DNA from: Priestia taiwanensis
GTDB lineage: Bacteria; Bacillota; Bacilli; Bacillales; Bacillaceae_G
Assembly (NCBI RefSeq): GCF_014638355.1
Contig: NZ_BMFK01000001.1
Coordinates: 1,751,160 to 1,815,159, forward strand
Length of the DNA: 64,000 nt
Direction of reading: 5' to 3'
The notes under the pieces are model-generated. The model ran no database searches and was not told the origin of the DNA. It was given only the letters and a program-made list of their open reading frames with translations. The number at the start of each line of letters is the position of its first letter. Position 1 is the first letter of the stretch. The translations under genes and the position numbers were made by a program. Below, in pieces: positions 8,676 to 17,285 of the stretch.

Positions 8676-9725
8676 TTACAATGCCCCCTTTTCTTTTTGT
8701 GCTAAATATAAAAAGAACGGGACACCAAGTACCGCAATAAGTGCTCCTAATGGTGTTTCATATGGTGGATTCACAGACCTCGCAGCGATATCTGCATAGA
8801 CTACTAATAATCCACCCAGAACTGCTGAACATGGAATAATATAACGGTAATCTACACCAACTAAAGCTCGTGTCATATGAGGAACAATTAAGCCAATAAA
8901 TCCAACCGCTCCTACTACAGTGACAGACGTTCCTGCTAACATCAGGATAACTACTGTAGCCAGAAATTTAATTCGCTTTGTCTTTTGTCCTAACCCAAGG
9001 GCAACTTCTTCTCCAAGACTTAGAAGGGTAATCGATCGTGATAGCATAATAGACGCAATCATCGCAATGATGACGAATGGTGCAATAACCTCTAACTGTT
9101 CCCACGTTGTTGCGGAGACACCGCCCGCAAACCAAAATGCCAAATCTTGACCAATTTCATAATATAACGCGACTCCTTCACTTAGGGCAATTAATAATGC
9201 AGTAACAGCCGCTCCTGCTAATACTAATCGTATTGGTGTCAATCCTCCTGCCGACATGGAACCAATTCCAAATACAAGAGTCGCGCCTAGTCCTGCTCCT
9301 AAAAATGCAATACACACGATTGTTAAATAAGAGAAATGGGGGGCAAATGCTAAACATAACGCTAAGGCAAATACACCACCAGCATTTAACCCGAGTAGTC
9401 CTGGTTCTGCTAAAATATTACGTGTCATCCCTTGCATCATTGCTCCAGCTACCGCAAAGCTTGCACCAACAATCATTGCACCAATTGTTCTCGGTAGTCG
9501 AAGCTCCCAAATAATGTTATGTGCTTTATTACTTGAGTCAAAATGAACAAGTGCATCTAGTACAACAGATACGCTAATATCTGCAGCGCCAATTGTAATA
9601 GAAAGACACATACTAAATAGGAGCAGTACCATTCCCACAGTCAAGATAATGAGTGTATTTCTTTTATGTTTTTGACCCGCTGTATATGGAATTTCTGCTT
9701 TTATTTCATCTGTTTTGAGTATCAT
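8676..9725 (-). CDS. Iron-siderophore ABC transporter permease (FecCD), first
   Basis: A 349-residue FecCD permease, paralogous to the next gene. It contains QGMTRNILAEPGLLGLNAGG and the coupling loop GAVGFIGLIVPHMTRALVG. The N-terminal 24 residues are hydrophilic and cytoplasmic. It starts 12 bases after the reductase gene and abuts the second permease gene. Two different permeases with one ATPase is the usual layout for Bacillus importers of catecholate, hydroxamate or citrate-type siderophores; the sequence does not decide among these. Confidence 0.95.
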   Translation of the reverse strand: MILKTDEIKAEIPYTAGQKHKRNTLIILTVGMVLLLFSMCLSITIGAADISVSVVLDALVHFDSSNKAHNIIWELRLPRTIGAMIVGASFAVAGAMMQGMTRNILAEPGLLGLNAGGVFALALCLAFAPHFSYLTIVCIAFLGAGLGATLVFGIGSMSAGGLTPIRLVLAGAAVTALLIALSEGVALYYEIGQDLAFWFAGGVSATTWEQLEVIAPFVIIAMIASIMLSRSITLLSLGEEVALGLGQKTKRIKFLATVVILMLAGTSVTVVGAVGFIGLIVPHMTRALVGVDYRYIIPCSAVLGGLLVVYADIAARSVNPPYETPLGALIAVLGVPFFLYLAQKEKGAL

Positions 9726-9737
9726 ACGTCTATTCCT

Positions 9738-10787
9738 TTACTTAAAAATCACTTTGCGTAAATCACGGTTACGTTCTTTGAAAATATCATTGTGAGAAGA
9801 AACGATACCTCCCTCTCTTGCTTCAGGCATTACATATTGCTTCGCTTTATTAACTGCATGTAATGCATCGTGGAATGCCGCTGCAATTAAATGAACTTTT
9901 CCTTGATAGTGTAGAATGTCTCCAGCTGCATATAAGCCTCGTACCGACGATTCACTAGACGTATTCCCTGCGATAAAATATTCATTCATCCGTTCAATTG
10001 GAAGCGGACTATTGTCGAGTAATGCTTTATCACGCACATAGCCATGGCTAATGACTACTTCATCTACTTCTACATTTATTCTTTCTCCCGTTTCCATATT
10101 AGTTAGCTCAACAAATTCAATAAGTTCGCCTTCTTTATTTGCAATTAATTTCGTAATTTCTGAATTTAAATAACAGGTAATCCCTGTATGTTTCAACTCT
10201 GTCACTTGAGCTTCGTGTGCGCTCAGCGTATCTTTCCGGTACACGACGCATACTTTCTTCGCTACTTCAGCTACCTCAAGCGCCCAATCAACAGCTGTAT
10301 TTCCTCCACCTGAAATGATAACCACTTTGTCGATAAACTTCTTATAAGACTTAATGGTATAGTTCAGGTTGGTTGTCTCGAATGCTTCTGCACCTTCTAT
10401 TTGAATTTTTTGTGGGTTAATAATGCCACCTCCTACGGCGACAATAACTGTTTTTGAATAATGTATGTTTCCAGACTCTGCTTGTAAGACAAAATTATTC
10501 GCTTCATTTTTAGAAATTGATATGACTTTTTCATCTACATAAACAGATGGATTAAATGTTAATGCTTGTTCGACCAACTGTTCAATTAACTGTGCACCTG
10601 GTATCGGTGTCACACCGCCGACATCCCATATAAGTTTCTCAGGATATACATGCACTTTACCACCAAGCATTGGTTGGCTTTCTATTATTTTTGTTTTCAT
10701 TTCGCGTAAACCACTATAAAAAGAGGCATATAACCCTGCTGGTCCACCACCAATTATCGTAACATCAAAAAGTTCATTCGCTTCCAT
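9738..10787 (-). CDS. TrxR-like ferredoxin/flavodoxin-NADP+ reductase inside the siderophore operon
   Basis: A 349-residue flavoprotein of the thioredoxin-reductase-like FNR family (YumC type). The FAD loop is TIIGGGPAGLYASFYSG and the NADP(H) loop IISGGGNTAVDWALEV. The second FAD motif is YAAGDILHYQGKVHLIAAAF. The CxxC redox pair of true thioredoxin reductases is missing, so it should pass electrons to ferredoxin or flavodoxin, or directly to an iron chelate. It is embedded between the binding-protein gene and the permease genes, suggesting (inference) a role in reductive release of iron from the imported siderophore. ATG 10787 follows GAGGTGAG; an upstream in-frame GTG at 10796 overlaps that site. 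Confidence 0.9.
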   Translation of the reverse strand: MEANELFDVTIIGGGPAGLYASFYSGLREMKTKIIESQPMLGGKVHVYPEKLIWDVGGVTPIPGAQLIEQLVEQALTFNPSVYVDEKVISISKNEANNFVLQAESGNIHYSKTVIVAVGGGIINPQKIQIEGAEAFETTNLNYTIKSYKKFIDKVVIISGGGNTAVDWALEVAEVAKKVCVVYRKDTLSAHEAQVTELKHTGITCYLNSEITKLIANKEGELIEFVELTNMETGERINVEVDEVVISHGYVRDKALLDNSPLPIERMNEYFIAGNTSSESSVRGLYAAGDILHYQGKVHLIAAAFHDALHAVNKAKQYVMPEAREGGIVSSHNDIFKERNRDLRKVIFK

Positions 10788-10818
10788 TTCTCTCACCTCA
10801 TCATCTAGTTATAAAAGA

Positions 10819-10847
10819 TGACGCTGTCCCAACTACTAACAGCGTCA
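10819..10847 (-). terminator. Intercistronic hairpin between the binding-protein and reductase genes
   Basis: A perfect 9-bp stem (10839-10847 with 10819-10827) with an 11-base loop is followed on the minus strand by TCTTTTAT. This is a weak U-tract, so it probably acts as a partial terminator or 3' stabiliser. Either would make the binding-protein mRNA more abundant than the rest. Confidence 0.6.
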
Positions 10848-10852
10848 CAGTC

Positions 10853-11851
10853 TTATTTATCTTTTAAAATAGTAACTACTTGGTCAATTCCATAGTTTGT
10901 AGCAATTGGAGCATCTTGTGCAAATAACGAGCGATCAACAATATAGATATTTCCCTTTTTCACTGCGTTAATTTCTTTCCACACAGCATTCGCTTCATAT
11001 GCTTTTAGCGTATCTTCTCCTACTGTTTGGCCACTCTTATCTAAGAAAATAAATAAGTGATCTGGATTTAATTCAGACATTCCTTCCATACTTAAATCCT
11101 TTGCTACGTCTTTTGGATATCCGTTAGGGACTTTTAATCCTAGTCCATTTTTCGGATTTGTTGGAGCAATGTTTTCACCATATAACATGAAACCACCTTT
11201 TGGATTAATAGACGTGAATACAACTGTTTCACCTTTGCTTGCGAATTTCTCTAATGTTTTACGACCATCTGCAATTTTGTCCGCAACACCTTTTAATACT
11301 TCCTCACCCTTCGCTTCTTTTCCAAAGAACTTCGAAATTTCCTTTATACCTAACTCACGGTCAAATGACATCGCACGTTGATTGAAGTAAACAACTGGCG
11401 CGATTGCTGATAACTGATCATATAGTTGATCATGAATACCTGCTGCAGCTAGAATTACATCCGGCTCCAACTCAATAATTTTCTCGATATTCGGATTACG
11501 AGGTTCTCCAACATCGACAAATGTATGTTTATTTACATACGGCCGATATGCTTCCCATTTATTAAATTGCTTGTCTGCATTCGTAATTCCAACAGGGACA
11601 ATATCAAGGGATAATAACACATCTGGATACAATAAATGCATGACAGACACTACTCGCTTTGGCTCTTCTTTCATTACCACTTCTTTCCCTAAAGCATCTA
11701 CATATGTTTTAGGCCAAATAGATTCTTTCGCCTCTTTCTTCTCAGATGCACCTACAGATTCAGAGCCTGTTTCTTTGCTAGAGTCTGAGCAACCTACCGC
11801 AAATACTGATAGACTAAGTGCGAAGACAAAGAACATCCATATTTTTTTCAC
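10853..11851 (-). CDS. Iron-siderophore substrate-binding lipoprotein
   Basis: A 332-residue solute-binding lipoprotein of the Fe(III)-siderophore class (peripla_BP_2 fold). The signal peptide ends in a lipobox FAVGC with the lipidated Cys21, followed by a Ser/Glu/Lys linker. Two lobes are joined by a long helix (about residues 165-190). It captures ferric siderophore at the outer face of the membrane and feeds the FecCD pair. The start is the GTG at 11851, placed seven bases after GAGGAGG; an ATG further upstream overlaps that site. A Fur box lies 35 bases upstream. First gene of a six-gene operon ending with the AraC gene. Confidence 0.93.
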   Translation of the reverse strand: MKKIWMFFVFALSLSVFAVGCSDSSKETGSESVGASEKKEAKESIWPKTYVDALGKEVVMKEEPKRVVSVMHLLYPDVLLSLDIVPVGITNADKQFNKWEAYRPYVNKHTFVDVGEPRNPNIEKIIELEPDVILAAAGIHDQLYDQLSAIAPVVYFNQRAMSFDRELGIKEISKFFGKEAKGEEVLKGVADKIADGRKTLEKFASKGETVVFTSINPKGGFMLYGENIAPTNPKNGLGLKVPNGYPKDVAKDLSMEGMSELNPDHLFIFLDKSGQTVGEDTLKAYEANAVWKEINAVKKGNIYIVDRSLFAQDAPIATNYGIDQVVTILKDK

Positions 11852-11885
11852 GTCATTTCCTCCTCGAAACCGAAACAATTTTATT

Positions 11886-11900
11886 TGATAATGATTATCA
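11886..11900 (-). promoter_or_regulatory. Fur box upstream of the siderophore operon
   Basis: TGATAATGATTATCA is a perfect 7-1-7 inverted repeat matching the Bacillus Fur consensus. It lies 35-50 bases before the GTG of the binding-protein gene, over the expected promoter. Repression under iron sufficiency is the established meaning of such sites. Confidence 0.92.
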
Positions 11901-12010
11901 GTTGAAATTGTAGCAAATGATAGAAAGCACGTACATAGAGCAACTTTTGAAGAATATGTATTATTTTATCTATGTTCAGTAAATAATCCATATTGTGTAT
12001 CTAACAAAAA

Positions 12011-12036
12011 AAACAGAACCAAACAAGGTTCTGTTT
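12011..12036 (-). terminator. Terminator of the small membrane protein gene
   Basis: A perfect 10-bp stem (12011-12020 with 12027-12036) with a T-run on the minus strand. Confidence 0.88.
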
Positions 12037-12046
12037 TTCTCTCTAC

Positions 12047-12370
12047 TCACCATCTATCCATTCTTCCCCTGTGCAGCTGATAACACTCTGACAAATTCAA
12101 CACGGCCGTGCTTATATGCAGCAACATTCCGATGAATGGAATGAATCCGACAATTGATGCGAGTAACCCTAATAAACTACCTGTTTTGTAGGATAGTTTC
12201 GTAATAATTAACAGTAAAAGCGTGAGCATATGCAAGAAAAACATGATAACAAGTAGTTCCCAAATTTTCGCAAGAGATGATAATCCAATCAGAAATGGAA
12301 AAGCTATTAGTAATTCTAATACACCGTTAACTCCTTTTAACGTCGTTAAAACACGCACAGAAGCGTTCAT
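12047..12370 (-). CDS. Small integral membrane protein, function unknown
   Basis: A 107-residue protein with three to four hydrophobic segments (about residues 12-30, 33-58 and 62-88) and a polar, basic C-terminal tail (QLHRGRMDRW). The start has a very strong GGAGGGGAGG site. No catalytic or binding motif is visible and I do not recognise the family. It stands alone, transcribed toward its own terminator and away from the pyrophosphorylase-like gene. Confidence 0.75.
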   Translation of the reverse strand: MNASVRVLTTLKGVNGVLELLIAFPFLIGLSSLAKIWELLVIMFFLHMLTLLLLIITKLSYKTGSLLGLLASIVGFIPFIGMLLHISTAVLNLSECYQLHRGRMDRW

Positions 12371-12509
12371 TTTCCTCCCCTCCGTTATAGTATCAATATA
12401 TCGAAAAGGTACCTTAATGGTGTCGATGTTTCTTGAATTCTTTGGATGTGATACAATACAAGAAGTCTTTTCTTTGAAAGATAGTTGAACGATTTTGGAG
12501 GAAAATCAC

Positions 12510-13835
12510 ATGTATACATATGAAAATACAGTAGCACTTTTACAAACATATAACCAAGAGCATTTATTAGCGTACTATAACGAATTAACAGCCGAAGCAC
12601 AGCAGGCATTATTGCAACAAATTCATTCATTGAACTTTGATGATGTAACGAAAGCGATTGATACGGTGCGTAATCCTGTTCATAAAGAAGAAACGAATCC
12701 TACTTTTACACCAAACGCATATAAGCGTTGGAAAGATATCGACGTAGAAGGACAAGGTACATACTTAGAACGTGGCTGGGAGCTTCTTCGTGAAAACAAA
12801 GTAGCTATCGTATTAGTTGCAGGTGGCCAAGGAAGCCGTCTTGGTCATGACGGTCCAAAAGGAACGTACAATATCGGTCTTCCATCTCATAAGTCATTGT
12901 TCCATTTACAGGCAGAGCGCTTAATGAACATTAACGCAAAAGCTGGAAACACGATTCATTGGTACATTATGACGAGCCCTCATAATGAGAAAGATACGAA
13001 AGATTTCTTCGAGAAACACAACTTCTTCGGGTATGACCGTTCGGCAGTAACATTCTTTAACCAAAACTTATTCCCTGCGATTGATGCAGATGGAAAAATT
13101 ATGTTAGAGGATAAAGGAACGATTTCGTTAGCACCAAACGGTAACGGTGGCGTATTTAACTCGTTATTAGCTAACGGCTTCTTACAAGATATGAAAAACA
13201 ACGGCGTGAAATGGGTATTCTTAAATAACATCGATAACGCGTTAGTAAAAGTTGCAGATCCGAAGTTAATTGGCTTTGCCGATATCGAAGGTGCACCGAT
13301 TTGTAATAAGTGTATTCCACGTATCGATCCAAATGAAAAAGTAGGAATGCTTTGCGAGAAAGACGGACGTCCATTTATCGTAGAGTACTCAGACTTAGAT
13401 GATGAGTTAAAGTTAGCTCGTAACGAGAAGAATGATCTATTATTCGAAAATGCCAATATCGGTATTCACATGTTCGATGTAGACTTCTTAGTAGAAAATG
13501 CACACCGTACATTAGCATACCATTTAGCACATAAGAAAATTAAAACGTTAAATGAACAAGGTGAGTCATTCACACCAGAAGAGCCAAACGGCTATAAGCT
13601 AGAGCAATTCTTATTCGATGTATTCCCATTTGCGGAACGTGCATCCATTTTACAAGTTAATCGTGACGAAGAATTCGCACCAGTGAAGAACAAAGAAGGC
13701 GAAGATAGCCCAGAAAGTGCACGTACGATGTTACTGAACTTACACAAGAAATGGTTATTAACTTCAGGTGTACGTGTAACAGAAGATAATAACGAAGTAT
13801 CGCCACTAGACTCGTATGAAGGTGAAGGATTATAA
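12510..13835 (+). CDS. UDP-sugar pyrophosphorylase-like nucleotidyltransferase (UDPGP family)
   Basis: A 441-residue uridylyltransferase of the eukaryotic-like UDPGP/UAP1 family, which makes UDP-GlcNAc/GalNAc or UDP-glucose from UTP and the sugar-1-phosphate. The nucleotide loop VAGGQGSRLGHDGPKG lies near residues 103-118. Later blocks are PNGNGGVF, VFLNNIDNAL (uridine/metal region) and VEYSDLDDE. It is distinct from the bacterial GalU and GlmU families, so it probably adds to rather than replaces them. ATG 12510 is preceded by TTGGAGG; the in-frame TTG at 12495 is itself within that site. Monocistronic with a clear terminator. Confidence 0.88.
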   Translation: MYTYENTVALLQTYNQEHLLAYYNELTAEAQQALLQQIHSLNFDDVTKAIDTVRNPVHKEETNPTFTPNAYKRWKDIDVEGQGTYLERGWELLRENKVAIVLVAGGQGSRLGHDGPKGTYNIGLPSHKSLFHLQAERLMNINAKAGNTIHWYIMTSPHNEKDTKDFFEKHNFFGYDRSAVTFFNQNLFPAIDADGKIMLEDKGTISLAPNGNGGVFNSLLANGFLQDMKNNGVKWVFLNNIDNALVKVADPKLIGFADIEGAPICNKCIPRIDPNEKVGMLCEKDGRPFIVEYSDLDDELKLARNEKNDLLFENANIGIHMFDVDFLVENAHRTLAYHLAHKKIKTLNEQGESFTPEEPNGYKLEQFLFDVFPFAERASILQVNRDEEFAPVKNKEGEDSPESARTMLLNLHKKWLLTSGVRVTEDNNEVSPLDSYEGEGL

Positions 13836-13843
13836 GAAATGAA

Positions 13844-13870
13844 AGACGTGGATTTTCACGTCTTTTTTTT
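13844..13870 (+). terminator. Terminator of the pyrophosphorylase-like gene
   Basis: AGACGTG pairs with CACGTCT (13844-13850 with 13857-13863), followed by an eight-T run. Confidence 0.9.
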
Positions 13871-13928
13871 CGTCTAAAAAGGAAAATTATGTTACTCTTT
13901 TAGTAAAGAGAGACAAGGGGGAGTGAAG

Positions 13929-14108
13929 TTGGAAAGCGCAGGACTATCCATCGGAGGTATTATCTTATTTCTTATTGCTTTATATTTTGTCATCAAATGG
14001 GGTGTCAAAAACGGTATTAACCAATCAATGTTATTTACGGATGCAGAGCGCCAAAAGAAATTCGAAGAAGAAATGAAACAAATAGAAGAGTTAACGAAAA
14101 AGAAATAG
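13929..14108 (+). CDS. Single-span small membrane protein with charged tail
   Basis: A 59-residue protein: short N-terminus, one membrane helix (GGIILFLIALYFVIKWGV) and a cytoplasmic helical tail rich in Glu/Lys (KKFEEEMKQIEELTKKK). I take the TTG at 13929 as start because it lies eight bases after AAGGGGG; the in-frame GTG at 13923 is too close to that site. No known function. It lies 11 bases before the next small membrane-protein gene and is likely co-transcribed with it. Confidence 0.7.
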   Translation: MESAGLSIGGIILFLIALYFVIKWGVKNGINQSMLFTDAERQKKFEEEMKQIEELTKKK

Positions 14109-14119
14109 GGGGTTATTCG

Positions 14120-14419
14120 ATGAACATCCAATTCTTGCTATCATTTAGCACCATTCTCCTCTTATTATTTGCGTTGTTCCTTGTAATGAAACAGTTGCTT
14201 CAAATTGCCGGTCATAAACCGCTAGACAAGAAACAACTTGCTTTCATCATCTTATTTCTATTCCAACCTCTTTCTGTCGCCATCGGCATGTTCACGATAC
14301 AAGGTATTGTGTCTGCCAAACCTTTCTTAGAAATCGTCATGAATTTCGGCGGTATTACCGTTATATACTGTTTCTTTATTTGGATTTGGTGGAGTTTCTT
14401 ACGGAAAGAAGAGTCGTAG
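14120..14419 (+). CDS. Small three-span membrane protein
   Basis: A 99-residue hydrophobic protein with three predicted membrane helices (about residues 3-27, 38-64 and 68-93) and a basic end (RKEES). AGGGGG precedes the ATG. It follows the 59-residue membrane protein in an apparent two-gene operon; the pair may work together. No motif identifies the family. Confidence 0.7.
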   Translation: MNIQFLLSFSTILLLLFALFLVMKQLLQIAGHKPLDKKQLAFIILFLFQPLSVAIGMFTIQGIVSAKPFLEIVMNFGGITVIYCFFIWIWWSFLRKEES

Positions 14420-14436
14420 CATCATGCTCGACTCTT
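14409..14436 (+). terminator. Hairpin ending the two small membrane-protein genes
   Basis: An 8-bp stem AAGAGTCG/CGACTCTT (14409-14416 with 14429-14436) is extended by an inner AGCA/TGCT pair and overlaps the stop codon. The downstream tract is CCTCTC rather than a T-run, so termination may be weak. Confidence 0.55.
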
Positions 14437-14487
14437 CCTCTCACTATAGCAAAGTAGACTGAATTTCTTTCTATCATGCACCCTACT

Positions 14488-14976
14488 TTATATTTCCCGT
14501 TCATACTTTTCTATTTTTCTTCGTAACTTTTGTGCTCTATGCTTATATTTCTCCGCTTTTCGTTGATATTTTTTGTCTTTCGTGCCATGTTCAGAGATTT
14601 TCGCCGCTGCTTCATTTTCTCTATCCATATTTCCAATTTTTTGTTCATGTTTTACTAGTTTTTCTCGAAGTTTTTGTGCCAGGCGATGATGTTTCCTTTT
14701 TTTTCGTTCAGATTTTGATTCTTTGGATTTTCTTACTATTCCTTCTCCACTTGCACTTTTTATTCCCTGCTCATACGTATTTATTTTTTGCTGGATTTTT
14801 TGTACTAGGCGTCGATATTTTCCTAATTTCCGCTGATGTTTTGGTGTTTCACTCTCTCCACTAACATGCTTAATTTCTTGCTCATACTTTTCTAATTTCT
14901 CCTGAATTTTCTGGGATCGACGTTTGTATTTACCAAGCTTCCGCTGATGTTTTGGTCTTCTTGCTGGTGTTTCCAC
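14488..14976 (-). CDS. Highly basic tandem-repeat coiled-coil protein
   Basis: A 162-residue protein made of four degenerate repeats of about 38 residues, each built on the pattern KHQRKLGKYKRRxQKIQEKL followed by a heptad-like KYEQEI and a variable Gly/Ser/Glu linker. It is extremely rich in Lys, Arg and Gln, has no hydrophobic segment and should form basic helices. Binding to nucleic acid or to an anionic polymer is a possibility, but no family is recognised. The start is GTG 14976 with GGAAGGGGGAAG upstream. It is encoded just downstream of, and on the same strand as, the haloperoxidase-like gene (42 bases apart), so it may share that transcript. Confidence 0.7.
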   Translation of the reverse strand: METPARRPKHQRKLGKYKRRSQKIQEKLEKYEQEIKHVSGESETPKHQRKLGKYRRLVQKIQQKINTYEQGIKSASGEGIVRKSKESKSERKKRKHHRLAQKLREKLVKHEQKIGNMDRENEAAAKISEHGTKDKKYQRKAEKYKHRAQKLRRKIEKYEREI

Positions 14977-15018
14977 GTTGATACTTCCCCCTTCCTTTTA
15001 AGTGCTACTAACTTTTCC

Positions 15019-16773
15019 TTATTTAATCGTAATTGTCGTTCCGTCAAACTTCTTAAATGTGAAGCCAGAGAAATCTTCGTTATATGTGTTCTTAAAATCT
15101 TGTAAGATACTAATTGCAACTGCTTCTCCTAACTTCATTCCTTCTGATGCATCTGTGCGCCAATGTACGCCCGCTGCACAGCGACCTAGGGCAACATTAG
15201 ATGCAAGCTTATTCAATTCATTTCCAACCGTTAACTTCGCGCCCCGATATGAACATAATGCTAAACCGTTTTGCGTCGCAACGACGGGGTCTGGAATGAT
15301 GAAGTTTTCATTAAAAAACGCTTTCAACATCGTCACACCTGCACCTACGAAACATGCATGACCTGACGGATAGGCTGTATGTGTTGGACACCCTTCTGCA
15401 TATGCCATTGGTAGTAATGCCGTACCGTAACGATGTTGGACAACTTCCAATGCGTATGATCTAAGAAGTTCTTGGTTAATTGGATACGATGCATTTCCTC
15501 TTACTACGTTGTGCACGCGTCCGCCAAATTCTTCTGGACGAAGACGAAGATGCACAAGAAACTTTTGGTACCAAGCTGCTTCTAACGCTGCTTGGGCTGC
15601 TTTGCCAACTAAATCAAGAATATGCGGTCCACCGAAAGTCACAAATCCATACTGTGTCTTCGAATGTACATACGGATTGCTTGGCGCTAGTGCTTCTTGT
15701 CCATAGCTAAGCAACATTAAACCAGCAGATAAGCATGCTTGATAAGAGAAATCTTTATGCACAAACTCTCCTAAATCACGGTTATTACGAATATAACGAG
15801 GAGTCGAATCAAGTACCGTCTTTCCTGCTGCTCCGCCATTTTGAATGTGTAACCAACTTCTGTAGCACGTCATATAGTCACGATACGGTACTGCTGTATG
15901 ATATTTTTGAAAGAATGATGCCGCACCGTAGTCTACTTTTTGACATAGAAATTGGGAAAGGTATGGCCCAATTAAATCTCCTTGTGTTGTACCACGAAAT
16001 AGTGTTTTTGTCGTTACTCGCTCTTCCACATCTGGATTAGGTGCTGATTGTGTAAATAAATTGGGATTTGCACCATCTACCTGTTTATTCGTATGAACAG
16101 ATGGATGCTGTACGCCCCAATCTTTTCCTTTTGGCCCTCGGAAATCAGAGAACTTCGATAAATCCGCAGCGGCTGTACGTGTCCACTTATTTGTATCATA
16201 TTCCGCAAACGGAACATCACGCGTCAACGCTTGCCAATATAATTCTCCCATCTCTGCAGCTTCCCACGCACTCGAAAATTCTGGTGCCGGTGCTATACTA
16301 AGATGATGAGAATCCGCACCGATTAAATTATATGCATAGGCAGCTTGTGGGTTCTTTAGTTTTGTTACACCTTTAATAGGTAATGATTCAAACGCTTGTG
16401 AATCACCAGATTTCAGTGCATTAATCCACGCTTCATATGCCGTTACATCTACCTCACCAAGATAGTTATGCGGAAATCCCTTTGAGTAGCTCGCAATCTT
16501 ATTCGGATAACGTGTTTCATCATCATTACACGGATGATTCGGCAGCGTGATGTCCGCTTGAGCTTGTGCGGCTTCGATACGAATAGTAAGTGCCTCGCTA
16601 ACTCGTTCTTCTGGCGACAATGGTCCAATCTCACAATTTTGCGGGGCAATTACTACTTCCGCTTCTGCTCCTTGTTGTTCTATTTCGTCTTTTTTTCCCT
16701 CTTCTTGTTTCACTATCTCTTCATCGGTTGATTCTTGCTCTACCTCCGCCTCATTGTTGAATACTTCTTCCAT
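15019..16773 (-). CDS. Vanadium haloperoxidase/PAP2-superfamily protein
   Basis: A 584-residue protein of the vanadium-dependent haloperoxidase and acid phosphatase superfamily. The three anion-binding motifs are present: the K-x6-RP type (KFLVHLRLRP), PSGH (residues 469-472, His472) and GRCAAGVHWRTD with Arg531, His537 and Asp541. These residues can bind either vanadate or phosphate, so peroxidase and phosphatase activity are both possible. The first 45 residues are unusually acidic and low in complexity (runs of Glu/Asp/Gln), and there is no signal peptide or membrane helix. The start follows AAAGGAGG by six bases. The physiological substrate is unknown. Confidence 0.85.
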   Translation of the reverse strand: MEEVFNNEAEVEQESTDEEIVKQEEGKKDEIEQQGAEAEVVIAPQNCEIGPLSPEERVSEALTIRIEAAQAQADITLPNHPCNDDETRYPNKIASYSKGFPHNYLGEVDVTAYEAWINALKSGDSQAFESLPIKGVTKLKNPQAAYAYNLIGADSHHLSIAPAPEFSSAWEAAEMGELYWQALTRDVPFAEYDTNKWTRTAAADLSKFSDFRGPKGKDWGVQHPSVHTNKQVDGANPNLFTQSAPNPDVEERVTTKTLFRGTTQGDLIGPYLSQFLCQKVDYGAASFFQKYHTAVPYRDYMTCYRSWLHIQNGGAAGKTVLDSTPRYIRNNRDLGEFVHKDFSYQACLSAGLMLLSYGQEALAPSNPYVHSKTQYGFVTFGGPHILDLVGKAAQAALEAAWYQKFLVHLRLRPEEFGGRVHNVVRGNASYPINQELLRSYALEVVQHRYGTALLPMAYAEGCPTHTAYPSGHACFVGAGVTMLKAFFNENFIIPDPVVATQNGLALCSYRGAKLTVGNELNKLASNVALGRCAAGVHWRTDASEGMKLGEAVAISILQDFKNTYNEDFSGFTFKKFDGTTITIK

Positions 16774-17285
16774 CTGAATCCTCCTTTTCTTCTACTACTA
16801 ATCAACAAACGTACTCTAGTATATGCTGTGAAAATATAGAGGTATAGGCGAGTACAAGAGAGGAAGAATAGAAACAAACTAGAATAGTAGTTCTTAATTA
16901 AAAATATGGTCGATATATGCACTACACTCTGTTTGTAATGAACAAGACGGTTGATTTATCTTAACCATCGAACATAAGAAATAATAACAAAAGAGTTGCC
17001 TCTTCGATGAAGCAACTCTTTCTTCCTATTATTCGGTTTGATGTATATGCAATTAGGCTGCTTTTTCATAACGGATGAGGCTAGTACCTCTATAGAATAC
17101 GTGCTATTCCCCACCTTTTTTTCTTAGAACACTCCTCTAAAGCTTGGTTTACTTAGCCAAACTGGATAAATTAATATATCATATTATGATATATCTATGT
17201 ACATACATATCACATTATGATATATTGTTTTTAGATATACATATCACAATGTGATATATCTAAAATTGATATAGAGGGTGATTGG
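16774..17285. other. Intergenic region of 512 bases with an orphan hairpin and an operator array
   Basis: No credible coding sequence is visible. The left part is the promoter region of the leftward haloperoxidase-like gene. A 9-bp hairpin (16991-16999 with 17012-17020) followed by TTCTTCC looks like a terminator but has no gene to end. The right part holds three ATATCA-type palindromes before the padR-like gene, listed separately. Confidence 0.6.
17174..17257 (+). promoter_or_regulatory. Three spaced palindromes, probable PadR operators
   Basis: Three copies of an ATATCA-(n5)-TGATAT palindrome are centred at 17184, 17215 and 17249. The first is a perfect 21-bp palindrome (17174-17194), the third a perfect 17-bp one (17241-17257); the middle one has one mismatch. 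Spacings of 31 and 34 bp are about three DNA turns, which places dimers on one face. They precede the PadR-family gene, so autoregulation is the natural inference. Confidence 0.7.

Noticed and set aside
14892..15119. 75-codon leftward frame between the repeat protein and the haloperoxidase-like gene
   Set aside because: It overlaps both genes in another frame, has no ribosome site and no protein-like features.
16740..16922. 60-codon leftward frame before the haloperoxidase-like gene
   Set aside because: It overlaps the start of that gene and has no ribosome site; the composition is that of random AT-rich DNA.
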